This document shows positions 51,295 to 59,651 of a stretch of DNA of 64,000 nt, piece after piece. Positions within the stretch are counted from its first letter, which is position 1; every line of letters begins with the position of its first letter. Made by a program: the position numbers and the translations under genes. The stretch covers positions 916,941 to 980,940 of the forward strand of contig NZ_KE386593.1 in assembly GCF_000427825.1 (NCBI RefSeq), in the 5' to 3' direction. The DNA comes from Thermocrispum municipale DSM 44069. Lineage in GTDB: Bacteria; Actinomycetota; Actinomycetes; Mycobacteriales; Pseudonocardiaceae. The notes under the pieces were generated by a model. The model did not search any database. It was given only the letters and a program-made list of their open reading frames with translations, and was not told the origin of the DNA.

Positions 51295-52323
51295 TCAGGA
51301 GTTGTCGGACACGGTCGTGGCGAGCAAGCGGGTCAATCCGGTGGCGGGCGCCGCGGGGCGATCGGACTCGCCGGTGGCGAAGACGCGGACGGCCTGCAGC
51401 GCGATCACGGCGAGCCGGAACATCGCGAGGACCTGCCAGAACAGCAGAGCGTCCCGGTCGACGTGGACGCCGGTGAGCTCGGTGTACCGACGCAGAAACG
51501 CCTCCTGGTCCCAGCCGGGCAGGAAGTGTTCGCGGTGGTACAACGGCGCGCAGTACCAGCCGAGGTCGTCCAGCGGATCGCCGAGATGCGCCAGCTCCCA
51601 GTCCAACAGGACCGGCGCGGGGCCGGACTCGACGAGCACATTCGCGGGCCGGAAGTCGCCGTGCACCAGCACTTCCCTGGCCGGGGCTGGCGGGACGTGA
51701 TCGCGCAACCACCGCAACGTCCACCGCAACGTCGGCTGCGGTTCCCACTCCGACTCGGCCAGCGAACGTTCCCAGCGATCGAGCTCGGCGGTGGCCGGAT
51801 CGGGCTGCGGAGAAGGCAGAACAGTGCGCAACCCGGCGGCGTCCACGTCGAGTGTGTGCACCGCGGCGAGCAGGTCGCACAAGCTTTGCGCCAGTTCGGT
51901 CTGCTGCCCGGGCGTCAGGCCAAGCGGGTTCTTCTCCGGGCGTAGGACCGCGCGGTGCGCCCGGCCGGGGTGCCGGTCCACGATCATGCTGGGACGGAGC
52001 AGCTCGTCACCGCGGTCGTCCAGCCAGTGGGCGACCGGTGCCGGTACCGGGGTCGGCTCAAGCGCCTTGAGCAGGGCGAATTCGGTCGCCCGGCCGGTGT
52101 CGACCACCGAGCTCGGCGGGTCTCTGCGCAGCAGCAGGCGCCGATGCACGGCGGTGCCGTCCTCGACCCAATGGGCGTCGAACGGCCAGTTCTCCCGCGA
52201 CGACCCGGTGCCGGATCGACGCAACCCGGTGACGGTCAGGCCGGCGTCACCGGTGCGCTCGGCGAGAAACGCGCGCAGCCGCTGTTGGACGACCTCGACC
52301 GACTCCGCCCCGTCGTTGCTCAT
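51295..52323 (-). CDS. APH-family phosphotransferase
   Basis: 342 aa from ATG 52323, overlapping the previous stop (ATGA). The APH fold has the intact catalytic motif VLVHGDFRPANVLVESG and VLLDWELAHLGDPLDDLGWYC; the N-lobe includes RRLLLRRDPPSS. Members of this subgroup accompany acyl-CoA dehydrogenases and synthetases; phosphorylation of a CoA-pathway intermediate has been shown for some eukaryotic relatives (ACAD10/11, 4-hydroxyacyl-CoA). Whether that applies here is inference. It is part of the minus-strand operon 55821-50863. Confidence 0.85.
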   Translation of the reverse strand: MSNDGAESVEVVQQRLRAFLAERTGDAGLTVTGLRRSGTGSSRENWPFDAHWVEDGTAVHRRLLLRRDPPSSVVDTGRATEFALLKALEPTPVPAPVAHWLDDRGDELLRPSMIVDRHPGRAHRAVLRPEKNPLGLTPGQQTELAQSLCDLLAAVHTLDVDAAGLRTVLPSPQPDPATAELDRWERSLAESEWEPQPTLRWTLRWLRDHVPPAPAREVLVHGDFRPANVLVESGPAPVLLDWELAHLGDPLDDLGWYCAPLYHREHFLPGWDQEAFLRRYTELTGVHVDRDALLFWQVLAMFRLAVIALQAVRVFATGESDRPAAPATGLTRLLATTVSDNS

Positions 52324-53456
52324 CGGTCCGCCCGCGGTCGCGGTGGGATGGCGTCCGGGTACTTCGGATACCCGGGCAGCACCATGTACTCCATCACGCC
52401 GTAGCCCGTCTTGCCGTTGTGTCGCACCTCGATCAAGTGGTCGCTCGACGCCTTGGCGTAGCGGTAGAACTGCGAGTCGTCGGTGAGGTCCCAGACCTCG
52501 TGTTCCAGACTGTTCTCGCCCTTCCAGTGCCCCTGGAACCAGCCGTTCCAGCCTTCGTAGCCGCCGCCGCGCAGGCAGGCCCGGCCGGGCAACGCGCGGA
52601 CCTCGAAGTCGAGCTTGTGGCCGTCGGCGAGCGTGACCACGATCGTGCCGCCGGACAGCGTCGCCGCCGGTGCGCCTGCGACCCAGGTCAGGTCGTGGTC
52701 CACCCCGACGATGGCCTCGTCGGGGAACGGGTCGTCCGCCTCCCGGCCGAGCGGGTGGGAGATGCCCGCCGACAGATGCACCGGCCGTCCCGGTTCGGCC
52801 TCGTACAGGTAGAAGTGCAGCCCGAAGTCCGGCAGCTGGATCGGGCAGAAGATGAGCATCCGCCATTCCGGGCGCTGGCCAGGGGGCGCGCCCTGCGTTC
52901 GCGGCAGCGGACGGGTGCCCCACGAGTGGTCGCGTTCGCCCCACCACTGCTCCGCCCGCACCTGCCGCTCGCCGTCCGGGGTGGTCAGCGTGCCCTCGGC
53001 GCGCCCGACCTGGACGTAGCGGATCGCGTCGTAGGTGGCGCGATTGCGGCTGATCTGGAAGTGCCTGCCCTCCAAGACCGGCTCCATCGTGCCGATCCAG
53101 TGCAGGTCGAACGTGATACCGGACGGGTTGTCGTCGAGCACCAGGTGCAGGTCCTCGAACGGGCGAACGATGTCGATGGTCAACGGGCCGACCTGCATCA
53201 CGTCGCTGCGCGCGCTGAGTTCGCGGGCCAACCGCAGATTGCGCTGCTTCCCGCCCTCGGCGACCACGACGAACGCTTCCTGCACGTCCTGGTTCGGGTA
53301 CTGCCCGATGCCGCAGGTCAGCACCGTGTCCTGGTTCTCGACGTCCTGGATGCTGATCCAGTACCGCTCGCGCCAGCTCGGGTCGCTGGAGCCGACCATC
53401 GAGTGCGGCAACGCGACCTGGTGATGGAAGTACTCGTCCGGAGGCGTCAGTCGCAC
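52320..53456 (-). CDS. DUF7064/DUF7065 (AttH-like) protein
   Basis: 378 aa from GTG 53456, overlapping the end of fadD by 10 nt. The sequence has the two beta-rich AttH/lipocalin-like domains: residues 1-190 (YWISIQDVENQDTVLTCGIG ... DLHLVLDDNPSGITFDLHW) and 195-370 (AEQWWGERDHSWGTRPL ... YEGWNGWFQGHWKGENSLEHE). Proteins of this kind are frequent in actinobacterial steroid and terpenoid catabolic clusters. No catalytic residues are established; hydratase or carrier roles have been suggested for relatives. It is followed by the APH gene (ATGA overlap). Confidence 0.78.
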   Translation of the reverse strand: MRLTPPDEYFHHQVALPHSMVGSSDPSWRERYWISIQDVENQDTVLTCGIGQYPNQDVQEAFVVVAEGGKQRNLRLARELSARSDVMQVGPLTIDIVRPFEDLHLVLDDNPSGITFDLHWIGTMEPVLEGRHFQISRNRATYDAIRYVQVGRAEGTLTTPDGERQVRAEQWWGERDHSWGTRPLPRTQGAPPGQRPEWRMLIFCPIQLPDFGLHFYLYEAEPGRPVHLSAGISHPLGREADDPFPDEAIVGVDHDLTWVAGAPAATLSGGTIVVTLADGHKLDFEVRALPGRACLRGGGYEGWNGWFQGHWKGENSLEHEVWDLTDDSQFYRYAKASSDHLIEVRHNGKTGYGVMEYMVLPGYPKYPDAIPPRPRADR

Positions 53457-55033
53457 GGAGTTCCGTCCTTCGTCAGTTCTGCTCGCAGGGCCTTCTTGTC
53501 GACTTTCTCCCCGGCCAGCGTCGGCAGCGGGTCGCCGCCGATGCGCCACCTGGTCGGCACCTCGAAGTGGGCGAGCCGTTCGCGGAGAAACGTGCGCAGT
53601 TCGTCCTCGGTGGGGACGCGGCCCGCTCGGTGGGTGACCGCGGCGGCGAGTTCCTCGCCCAGGTCTTCGTGCGGAAGACCGAACACGGCGGCCTCGACGA
53701 TGTCCGGGTGGGTCAGCAGCGCCTGCTCGACGTGCGCGCACGCGATGTTCTCGCCGCCGCGGATCACGATGTCCTTGGCGCGACCTTCCAGGAACAAGTA
53801 GCCGTCGTCGTTGAGTCGTCCGAGATCGCCGGTGCGCAGCCAGCCGTCGCTGTCCACGGTGCCGTCCTGGCCGCCGAGGTAGCCGAGCATGACCGTGGGG
53901 GAGCGCAACATGATCTCGCCGCAACCGGTCTCGTCCGGGGCGTCGATGCGCAGCTCGGCCACCGGGTAAGGACGCCCGACGGTGCCCGGGAAACGTTCCA
54001 GATCGCGGTTGCCCGCCACGGTGACGAACCCGCCGGACTCGGTCATGCCCCACGTGTTGGCCAGCCCGCGCTGACGCAGTTGCGGCAGTTTGGTGCGCAT
54101 CCGTTCCAGCAGCGCAGGCGAGACCTGCGCGCCGCCGAGCGGGAAGGATCGCAGGCTGGACAGGTCGCGCCGAGCGAAATCGGGATGGGCCAGCACCCGG
54201 GCGGCCATCGTCGGCACACCACCCCAGCGGTGCACCTTCTCCCGCTCGATGAGCTCGAGCACCTCGCCCGCGTCGAACCGTCCTGCCGTCATGACCAGCC
54301 GGCCACCCAGGATGAGCTGGGTGATCAGATTCGAGACGCCGCCGACGTGGAAGAACGGCGTGCAGGCCAGCATCACTTGCTGCGGCGCGTCCGTGGTCAT
54401 CGTCTGCGGCAGCATCCGAGAGCGGCTGAGCAAGTTGTGCTGGTTGGCGACGACGGACCGGTGGGCGAGCACGACCGCTTTCGGCGGGCCGGACGACCCG
54501 GAGGTGAACAGCACCAGGCCGGGGGAGAGCTCGTCGTCCGGTTCCGTGACGTCGACCGGCGTGCCCGCGCCCGTGAAGTGGCGCCGAAGATCGGCGATCG
54601 GCCGCCACGGAGCCGTCACCCCGCGCGGCGCGTCCCGGTCGCTGAGAACCAGCGAAGGCTCGGTCAGCGCGACGGCGTGCTCGATTTCGCGGTCGCTCCA
54701 CCAGCGGTTGCCGAGCACCGGGACGGCGCCTGCCCACCAGATCGCCCAGAGGGCCAGCACGAACTCGGGGCTGTTGTAGGCGAGCACGAGGACCTTGTCG
54801 CCCTTGTTCGCGGCCAGGGCACCGGCGGCTCGCGGCATGGCGCTCAAGAACGTTGCGAAGTCGATGCGCCGCTCGCCCTGGACGAGGAACGTGCGGTCGC
54901 CCCACCGATCGGTGCCGACGAGCATCTCGGTGATGCACCGCGGCCGCGGCTCGTACAGCAGGCAGGGGCCGTCGGGGTCCCGCACGACGTCGGTGCCCCA
55001 CAGCGACGCCAACGACGACTCCACGGTGGTCAT
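53447..55033 (-). CDS. AMP-dependent acyl-CoA synthetase (FadD-like)
   Basis: 528 aa from ATG 55033, overlapping the echA stop (ATGA). P-loop VLFTSGSSGPPKAVVL (about residue 174), ANTWGMTESGG, DLGRLNDDGYLFLEGRAKDIVIRGGENI and the C-terminal Lys in AGEKVDKKALRAEL. Third synthetase of the island and the most diverged of the three; the two Gly/Pro changes in the P-loop are tolerated in the family. Middle gene of the minus-strand operon. Substrate unknown. Confidence 0.92.
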   Translation of the reverse strand: MTTVESSLASLWGTDVVRDPDGPCLLYEPRPRCITEMLVGTDRWGDRTFLVQGERRIDFATFLSAMPRAAGALAANKGDKVLVLAYNSPEFVLALWAIWWAGAVPVLGNRWWSDREIEHAVALTEPSLVLSDRDAPRGVTAPWRPIADLRRHFTGAGTPVDVTEPDDELSPGLVLFTSGSSGPPKAVVLAHRSVVANQHNLLSRSRMLPQTMTTDAPQQVMLACTPFFHVGGVSNLITQLILGGRLVMTAGRFDAGEVLELIEREKVHRWGGVPTMAARVLAHPDFARRDLSSLRSFPLGGAQVSPALLERMRTKLPQLRQRGLANTWGMTESGGFVTVAGNRDLERFPGTVGRPYPVAELRIDAPDETGCGEIMLRSPTVMLGYLGGQDGTVDSDGWLRTGDLGRLNDDGYLFLEGRAKDIVIRGGENIACAHVEQALLTHPDIVEAAVFGLPHEDLGEELAAAVTHRAGRVPTEDELRTFLRERLAHFEVPTRWRIGGDPLPTLAGEKVDKKALRAELTKDGTPCD

Positions 55034-55821
55034 GCCCCGGTCCACCTGCCCTCTCGCTTCTCCTTGAACGCGGTGACGGCTTCCACCACATCGGCGGTGC
55101 GCGCGCTGATGGCCTCCAGGTAGAAGCCGACGTCGAAGACGTCGTCGATGCGCGCGTGCAAGTGTTTGTTCAGCGCCCGCTTGGTCAGCTGCACCGCCAC
55201 CGGAGGCAACGCCGCCACTCGGTCGGCCAGCGCGAAGGCCCGCTCGCGGACCTGCTCGGCGCTGTCCTCGAGCTCGGTGACGATGCCGAGTTCGCACGCT
55301 TCCTTCCCGGTGATCGGATCTCCCCAGAGCAGCTGCCGCTTGGCGCGGACGAACGGCAGGTTGGCCGGCCAGACGACGCACCCGCCGTCCCCGGCGACCA
55401 GACCCATGTGCACGTGCGGGTCGCTCAGCCGGGCGGTGGGCGTGGCCACGATGGCGTCGGCGGTCAGCAACAGGCTCGACCCGATGCCGAAGACGTCGCC
55501 GTGCAGCGCGACGACGATCGGCTTGGGGAAGTCGGCGAACGCGCGGAACAGCTCGCGTCCCTCGTCGACCTGGCGCATCAGCACCTGGTGGTCGGCGTTT
55601 GCGGCGAGCATGGCCGCGAAGTCCCCGCCCGCCGAGAAGTGTTTGCCCGTCGAGGAGAACACCACGGCCAGCACCGCGGCGTCGTCTTTCAGTGCGCGCA
55701 ACGCCGCGGTCAGCTCGGTGATCAGCGTGGTGTCGAACCTGTTCGTCAGTTCGGGCCGGGACAGGCGCAGTTCGGCCACCCGGTCCCTGGTGGTCAGCGT
55801 CAGTGCTGAGTATTCGGTCAT
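55030..55821 (-). CDS. enoyl-CoA hydratase/isomerase-fold protein, catalytic Glu residues not conserved
   Basis: 263 aa. The crotonase fold is clear: oxyanion-hole segments KHFSAGGDFAAM and ALHGDVFGIGSSLLL. The two glutamates of classical hydratases are replaced: AGEKAQF of rat hydratase corresponds to ATPTARL, and QPEILLG to DPHVHMG. A plain hydratase activity is therefore doubtful, and an isomerase, hydrolase or thioester-binding role is equally likely. First gene of the minus-strand operon, with an operator copy 29 bp upstream. Confidence 0.85.
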   Translation of the reverse strand: MTEYSALTLTTRDRVAELRLSRPELTNRFDTTLITELTAALRALKDDAAVLAVVFSSTGKHFSAGGDFAAMLAANADHQVLMRQVDEGRELFRAFADFPKPIVVALHGDVFGIGSSLLLTADAIVATPTARLSDPHVHMGLVAGDGGCVVWPANLPFVRAKRQLLWGDPITGKEACELGIVTELEDSAEQVRERAFALADRVAALPPVAVQLTKRALNKHLHARIDDVFDVGFYLEAISARTADVVEAVTAFKEKREGRWTGA

Positions 55822-55847
55822 CTCCGCCTTCCGACCAGCGGGGCAAG

Positions 55848-55865
55848 TACTCTAAACGTAGACCA
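55848..55865 (-). promoter_or_regulatory. island operator copy 3 (upstream of the echA operon)
   Basis: Read on the minus strand: TGGTC-N8-GAGTA (55865 down to 55848). It differs from copy 1 by one base in each half-site apart from the flexible fifth position. It lies just upstream of the minus-strand operon start at 55821. Confidence 0.5.
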
Positions 55866-55915
55866 TTTACCACGCGATGGACAAGCTGTGCGCCGAGCTT
55901 TAGTCTAATCTCAGA

Positions 55916-55933
55916 TAGTCGTCTACTAGACCA
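55916..55933 (+). promoter_or_regulatory. island operator copy 4 (upstream of ppdK)
   Basis: TAGTC-N8-GACCA at 55916-55933, 41 bp before the ppdK start. A weaker partial copy (TAGTCTAATC) lies at 55901-55910. Confidence 0.6.
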
Positions 55934-55974
55934 ATTTGCGGTCCGGCGGTCAGGCCGGAGGCGGAGGGACGTTG

Positions 55975-57444
55975 ATGATTCTGCTTGAGGCGGGTCGTCC
56001 GCTCGGTGGCGATCGCGAAGTGCTCGGCGGCAAAGCGTTCAGTATCGGCAAGATGCTCTCGCTCGGTCTCCCGGTGCCGCCCGCGTTCGTCCTGCCGACC
56101 GCGGTCTGTGCCGAGTATTACGCCGCCGACCGGAGGCTGCCCGGGCACGTGGTCGGCGATCTGCGCGAGGGCATCGCCGCCCTCGAGCGGGCGGTGTGCC
56201 GACGGTTCGGTGATCCGGCGGCGCCGCTGTTGGTCTCGGTGCGCTCCGGCGCCGCGCGCAGCATGCCCGGCATGATGGACACGATCCTCAACCTGGGGAT
56301 CAACGCCGAGATCGCGGTCGCGTTGTCTCGGCAGTCCGGCGACGACTCGTTCGGTACCGATACCCGGCGCCGCTTCATCGAGCAGTTCACCCACGTCGTG
56401 GGCAAGCCGCCGAGTGAGAACCCGTGGGAGCAGCTCGAGCAGGCGGTGGCCGCCGTGTTCGACTCGTGGAGTTCCCCGCGTGCGACCGCGTACCGCAAGC
56501 ACCACGGCCTGCCCGACGACGCCGGCACGGCCGTGACCGTCCAGGCGATGGTGTTCGGCAATCTCGGCGACGAGTCCGGGACCGGCGTGTTGTTCAGCCG
56601 GAACCCGGTGACCGGCGCCGCGGAACCGTACGGCGAGTGGCTGCCCGGCGGCCAGGGCGAGGACGTCGTCTCCGGGCGGTGTGACCCGCTGGGACTGCCC
56701 GCCCTGGCTGCTTCGCTGCCCAAGGTGCACGACGAGCTGCTTTCGGCGGCGCGCGTGCTGGAAGCGGTGTTCTGCGACGTGCAGGACATCGAGTTCACCG
56801 TCGAGTGCGGCAAGTTGTGGCTGCTGCAAGCGCGGTCCGCCAAGCGGTCGGCGGCCGCGGCATTGCGGCACGCCGTCGCCATGCGGCGCGAGGGGTTGAT
56901 CGACGTCGCCGAGGCGCTGCGGCGGGTGTCGGCGGAGCAGCTGAGTTCGCTGCTGCAGCCGCATCTGGATCCCGAGGCGCGGGCGAAGGCCACCGTTCTT
57001 GCCACGGGAGAGGTCGCTTGCCCCGGTGTCGCGACGGGCGTCGTCGTCACCGATGCGGACGAGGCGGAGGACCAGGCGGCCGAAGGCAAGGACGTGATTC
57101 TCGCGCGGCCGACCACCAGTCCGGACGATGTGCACGGGATGCTCGCCGCGCGGGCGATCATCACCGAGGTCGGCGGCGCGACCTCGCACGCCGCGGTGGT
57201 CAGCCGCGAGCTGGGACGGCCGTGCGTCGTCGGGTGCGGCGAAGGCGTGTTGACCCCGCTGGCCGGACGGACCGTCACGGTGGACAGCGGGGCGGGCGAG
57301 GTGCTCGACGGTGACGTTCCCTTGAGTGGTGCCGGGTCGGGTGATCCGGTCATCACGGAGTTCTGTTCGTGGGTGTCCGAGCACGCCGACGGGGCTGCCG
57401 CTCATCTGGTGTCCGCGCTGCACGAGGCAGGTCAGGCGGTGTGA
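55975..57444 (+). CDS. ppdK: short pyruvate, phosphate dikinase (lacks the PEP/pyruvate domain)
   Basis: 489 aa from ATG 55975, with GGAGGG 6 nt upstream. The ATP-grasp domain opens GGDREVLGGKAFSIGKMLSLGLPVPPAFVLPT and includes SVRSGAARSMPGMMDTILNLG. The phosphohistidine swivelling domain is present with EVGGATSHAAVVSRELGRPCVVGC. The protein ends there, without the C-terminal TIM-barrel that binds pyruvate/PEP in full-size (about 880 aa) dikinases. M. tuberculosis Rv1127c is about as short, so this is a family form and not a local truncation. What accepts the phosphate is unknown. Preceded by an operator copy. Confidence 0.87.
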   Translation: MILLEAGRPLGGDREVLGGKAFSIGKMLSLGLPVPPAFVLPTAVCAEYYAADRRLPGHVVGDLREGIAALERAVCRRFGDPAAPLLVSVRSGAARSMPGMMDTILNLGINAEIAVALSRQSGDDSFGTDTRRRFIEQFTHVVGKPPSENPWEQLEQAVAAVFDSWSSPRATAYRKHHGLPDDAGTAVTVQAMVFGNLGDESGTGVLFSRNPVTGAAEPYGEWLPGGQGEDVVSGRCDPLGLPALAASLPKVHDELLSAARVLEAVFCDVQDIEFTVECGKLWLLQARSAKRSAAAALRHAVAMRREGLIDVAEALRRVSAEQLSSLLQPHLDPEARAKATVLATGEVACPGVATGVVVTDADEAEDQAAEGKDVILARPTTSPDDVHGMLAARAIITEVGGATSHAAVVSRELGRPCVVGCGEGVLTPLAGRTVTVDSGAGEVLDGDVPLSGAGSGDPVITEFCSWVSEHADGAAAHLVSALHEAGQAV

Positions 57445-57477
57445 CGATGCTGGTCACACAAATAGGCGCCTTGTAAA

Positions 57478-57495
57478 TTATCTAGTCCTAGACTA
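57478..57495 (+). promoter_or_regulatory. island operator copy 5 (upstream of E1-alpha)
   Basis: TTATC-N8-GACTA at 57478-57495, 92 bp before the TTG start at 57587. The left half is the most diverged of the five. Confidence 0.45.
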
Positions 57496-57586
57496 ATCTC
57501 GACAGTGGTGCGGCCGCGGAGTTGATCTCGCCGCCCGGCAGTTCGGGCGCGGCCCGGGCAGTCGTCGAGCAGAAGGAGGAGCCGTC

Positions 57587-58612
57587 TTGACCGAGACCGC
57601 TCACCAGGTGGCCACGGCCGCGGGCACGATGCCGTCGGTCGCCGACCTGGAGCGCATGTACTGGGTGATGGTGACGACGACGCTGGCCGACTCCCGGGCC
57701 CAGCAAGAGGCCAAGGCGGGCAAGCTGCAGGCGGCGTTCTACCCGGTGCGCGGGATGGAAGCGGTGTGCGCGGCCCTGGGGGCGGTGCTCGAACCCCGCG
57801 ACCGCTTGGTCTCCACGTATCGCAACCTCGGCGACGTGGTGGCGAAAGGCGTGCCGCTGAAGTCGATCGTGGCCGAGCTCTACGGCCGCGTGGACGGGGT
57901 GTCGAAGGGCAAGGGCGGCCCGATGCACCTGCAGGACGACGAGGTCGGGATGACCGCGACCACGGGGGTCGTCGGGTCGGGTCTGCCGATCGCGGCCGGT
58001 CTTGGCATCGCCGCGCAGCTGGACGGGGACGGCAAGGTCGTGGCGGTGACCTTCGGCGACGGTGCCACTTCGATCGGCGCCTACCACGAGGGCATGAACA
58101 TGGCCGCGCTGTGGCAGCTGCCGGTGCTGTTCATCTGCCAGAACAACCGGTGGGCCGAGCACACCCCGCTCGCCGACTACACCGCGGCGCCGGAATTCGC
58201 GCAGCGCGCCGCCTCCTACGGCATGACCGCACGCAAGGTCGACGGCTTCGACCCGATCGCCTCCTGGCGGGCGCTCTCCGAAGCGGTGCAGGCGATCCGT
58301 TCGGGCGGCGGCCCGGTGTTCCTGGAGTTCGAGACGTATCGGCTGACCGGTCACACCGGGACGGCCGACTACAGCTACGTGCCCAAGGACGAGCTCGCGC
58401 GGGCGATGACGCGGGATCCGGCACCGAATTTCCGAACCTGGCTCATCGACCAAGGGCTGGTCGCCGCGGAGCGGCTGGACGCCATCGAGCAGGAGGCCGA
58501 GTCGGCGGTGGCCGAGGCGTTCGCGTTCGGTGCCGCGCGGCCGCAGCCCGATGTCGATCAGCTGCACGAAGACGTGTTCGCCGACAAGAAGCTGGTGCTG
58601 GACCTGTTATGA
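57587..58612 (+). CDS. 2-oxoacid dehydrogenase E1 component, alpha subunit (AcoA/PDH-type)
   Basis: 341 aa, TTG start 57587 with GGAGG at 57575-57579 (7-nt spacing). The thiamine diphosphate motif is GDGATSIGAYHEGMNMAALW...LFICQNN (GDG-x-NN). Further marks are LYGRVDGVSKGKGGPMHL and YRLTGHTGTADYSYVP. It decarboxylates a 2-oxoacid with the beta subunit. No E2 or E3 gene is present nearby in this window, so the partner lipoyl enzyme must be elsewhere. Overlaps the beta-subunit gene by ATGA. Confidence 0.9.
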   Translation: MTETAHQVATAAGTMPSVADLERMYWVMVTTTLADSRAQQEAKAGKLQAAFYPVRGMEAVCAALGAVLEPRDRLVSTYRNLGDVVAKGVPLKSIVAELYGRVDGVSKGKGGPMHLQDDEVGMTATTGVVGSGLPIAAGLGIAAQLDGDGKVVAVTFGDGATSIGAYHEGMNMAALWQLPVLFICQNNRWAEHTPLADYTAAPEFAQRAASYGMTARKVDGFDPIASWRALSEAVQAIRSGGGPVFLEFETYRLTGHTGTADYSYVPKDELARAMTRDPAPNFRTWLIDQGLVAAERLDAIEQEAESAVAEAFAFGAARPQPDVDQLHEDVFADKKLVLDLL

Positions 58613-59616
58613 CGACGCTGCAAACCGCCACCGCGGTGGAGACCGAGAAGATGTCCGCCGCCGTCGCGATGAACTCGGCGCTGGACCTCGCGATGGCCAA
58701 GGACGACAAGGTCGTGCTGCTGGGCGAGGACATCGCCGACCCGATCGGCGGCGTGTTCAAGGTGACCAAGGGCCTGTCCACCAAGTACGGCAAGGGCAGG
58801 GTTCGCGCGACCCCGATCGCCGAGCAGTCGATCGTCGGCGCGGCCGTCGGGCTGGCGCTCGGTGGCTACCGCCCGGTCGCCGAGATCATGTTCTGCGACT
58901 TCCTCACGCTGGCGTCCGACCAGCTGGTGAACCACGCGGCGAAGCTGCGGTACATGTCCGGTGGGCAGAGCAGCGTGCCGCTGACCGTCCGCACGGTGGT
59001 GGGCAACAGCCGGTTCGGCGCGCAGCACGCCCAGTCGCTCGAGGCGTGGTTCATGCACACGCCCGGCATCAAGGTGGTGATGGCCTCCACCCCGACCGAG
59101 GCCAAAGGCTTGCTCACCTCGTGCGTCTTCGACGACGACCCGTGCCTGTTCATCGAGCACATCCACCTCGAGTACACCAACAAGGAAGAGGTACCCACCG
59201 GCGAGGTGACGATCCCGCTCGGCACGGCGGCGATCAAGCGCCCCGGCTCGGACGTCACCGTGATCACCTACGGACCCGCGGTGCCGTGGTCGCTGCAAGC
59301 CGCCGAGACCCTGGCCGAGGAAGGCATCAGCGTCGAGGTGATCGACCTGCGGACGCTCGTGCCGTTGGACCTGGAGACGGTGCTGGAGTCGGTGGGCCGC
59401 ACCCGGCGCGCGGTGGTCGCGCACGAGGCCACGCAGTTCTGTGGTCCCGGCGCTGAGCTCGCCGCCCGGATCACCGAAGAGCTCTTCGGCGAGCTCGAGG
59501 CGCCGGTGACCAGGGTCGGCGCGACCTACGCACCGATTCCGTTCGCCAAGAGCCTGCGAGCGATCCCCGACGCCGACGACCTCGTCGACGCGGTCCGGCG
59601 CATCACGGGGCAGTAA
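58609..59616 (+). CDS. 2-oxoacid dehydrogenase E1 component, beta subunit
   Basis: 335 aa from ATG 58609. Transketolase-like pyrimidine-binding domain with LLGEDIADPIGGVFKVTKGL, ATPIAEQSIVGAAVGLAL, the E in IAEQS for thiamine activation, and HAQSLEAWFMHTPGIKVVM; C-terminal transketolase domain with EVIDLRTLVPLDLETVLESV and HEATQFCGPGAELAARI. It forms an alpha2beta2 E1 with the preceding gene. The next gene starts 35 nt later. Confidence 0.92.
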   Translation: MTTLQTATAVETEKMSAAVAMNSALDLAMAKDDKVVLLGEDIADPIGGVFKVTKGLSTKYGKGRVRATPIAEQSIVGAAVGLALGGYRPVAEIMFCDFLTLASDQLVNHAAKLRYMSGGQSSVPLTVRTVVGNSRFGAQHAQSLEAWFMHTPGIKVVMASTPTEAKGLLTSCVFDDDPCLFIEHIHLEYTNKEEVPTGEVTIPLGTAAIKRPGSDVTVITYGPAVPWSLQAAETLAEEGISVEVIDLRTLVPLDLETVLESVGRTRRAVVAHEATQFCGPGAELAARITEELFGELEAPVTRVGATYAPIPFAKSLRAIPDADDLVDAVRRITGQ

Positions 59617-59651
59617 TCGGGTCCATGAGCGATTCGGTGAAGGAGACTTCC

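Noticed and set aside
55091-55873. extension of the minus-strand fadD frame upstream of 55033
   Set aside because: The region is the echA gene in another frame; the ATGA overlap fixes the fadD start.
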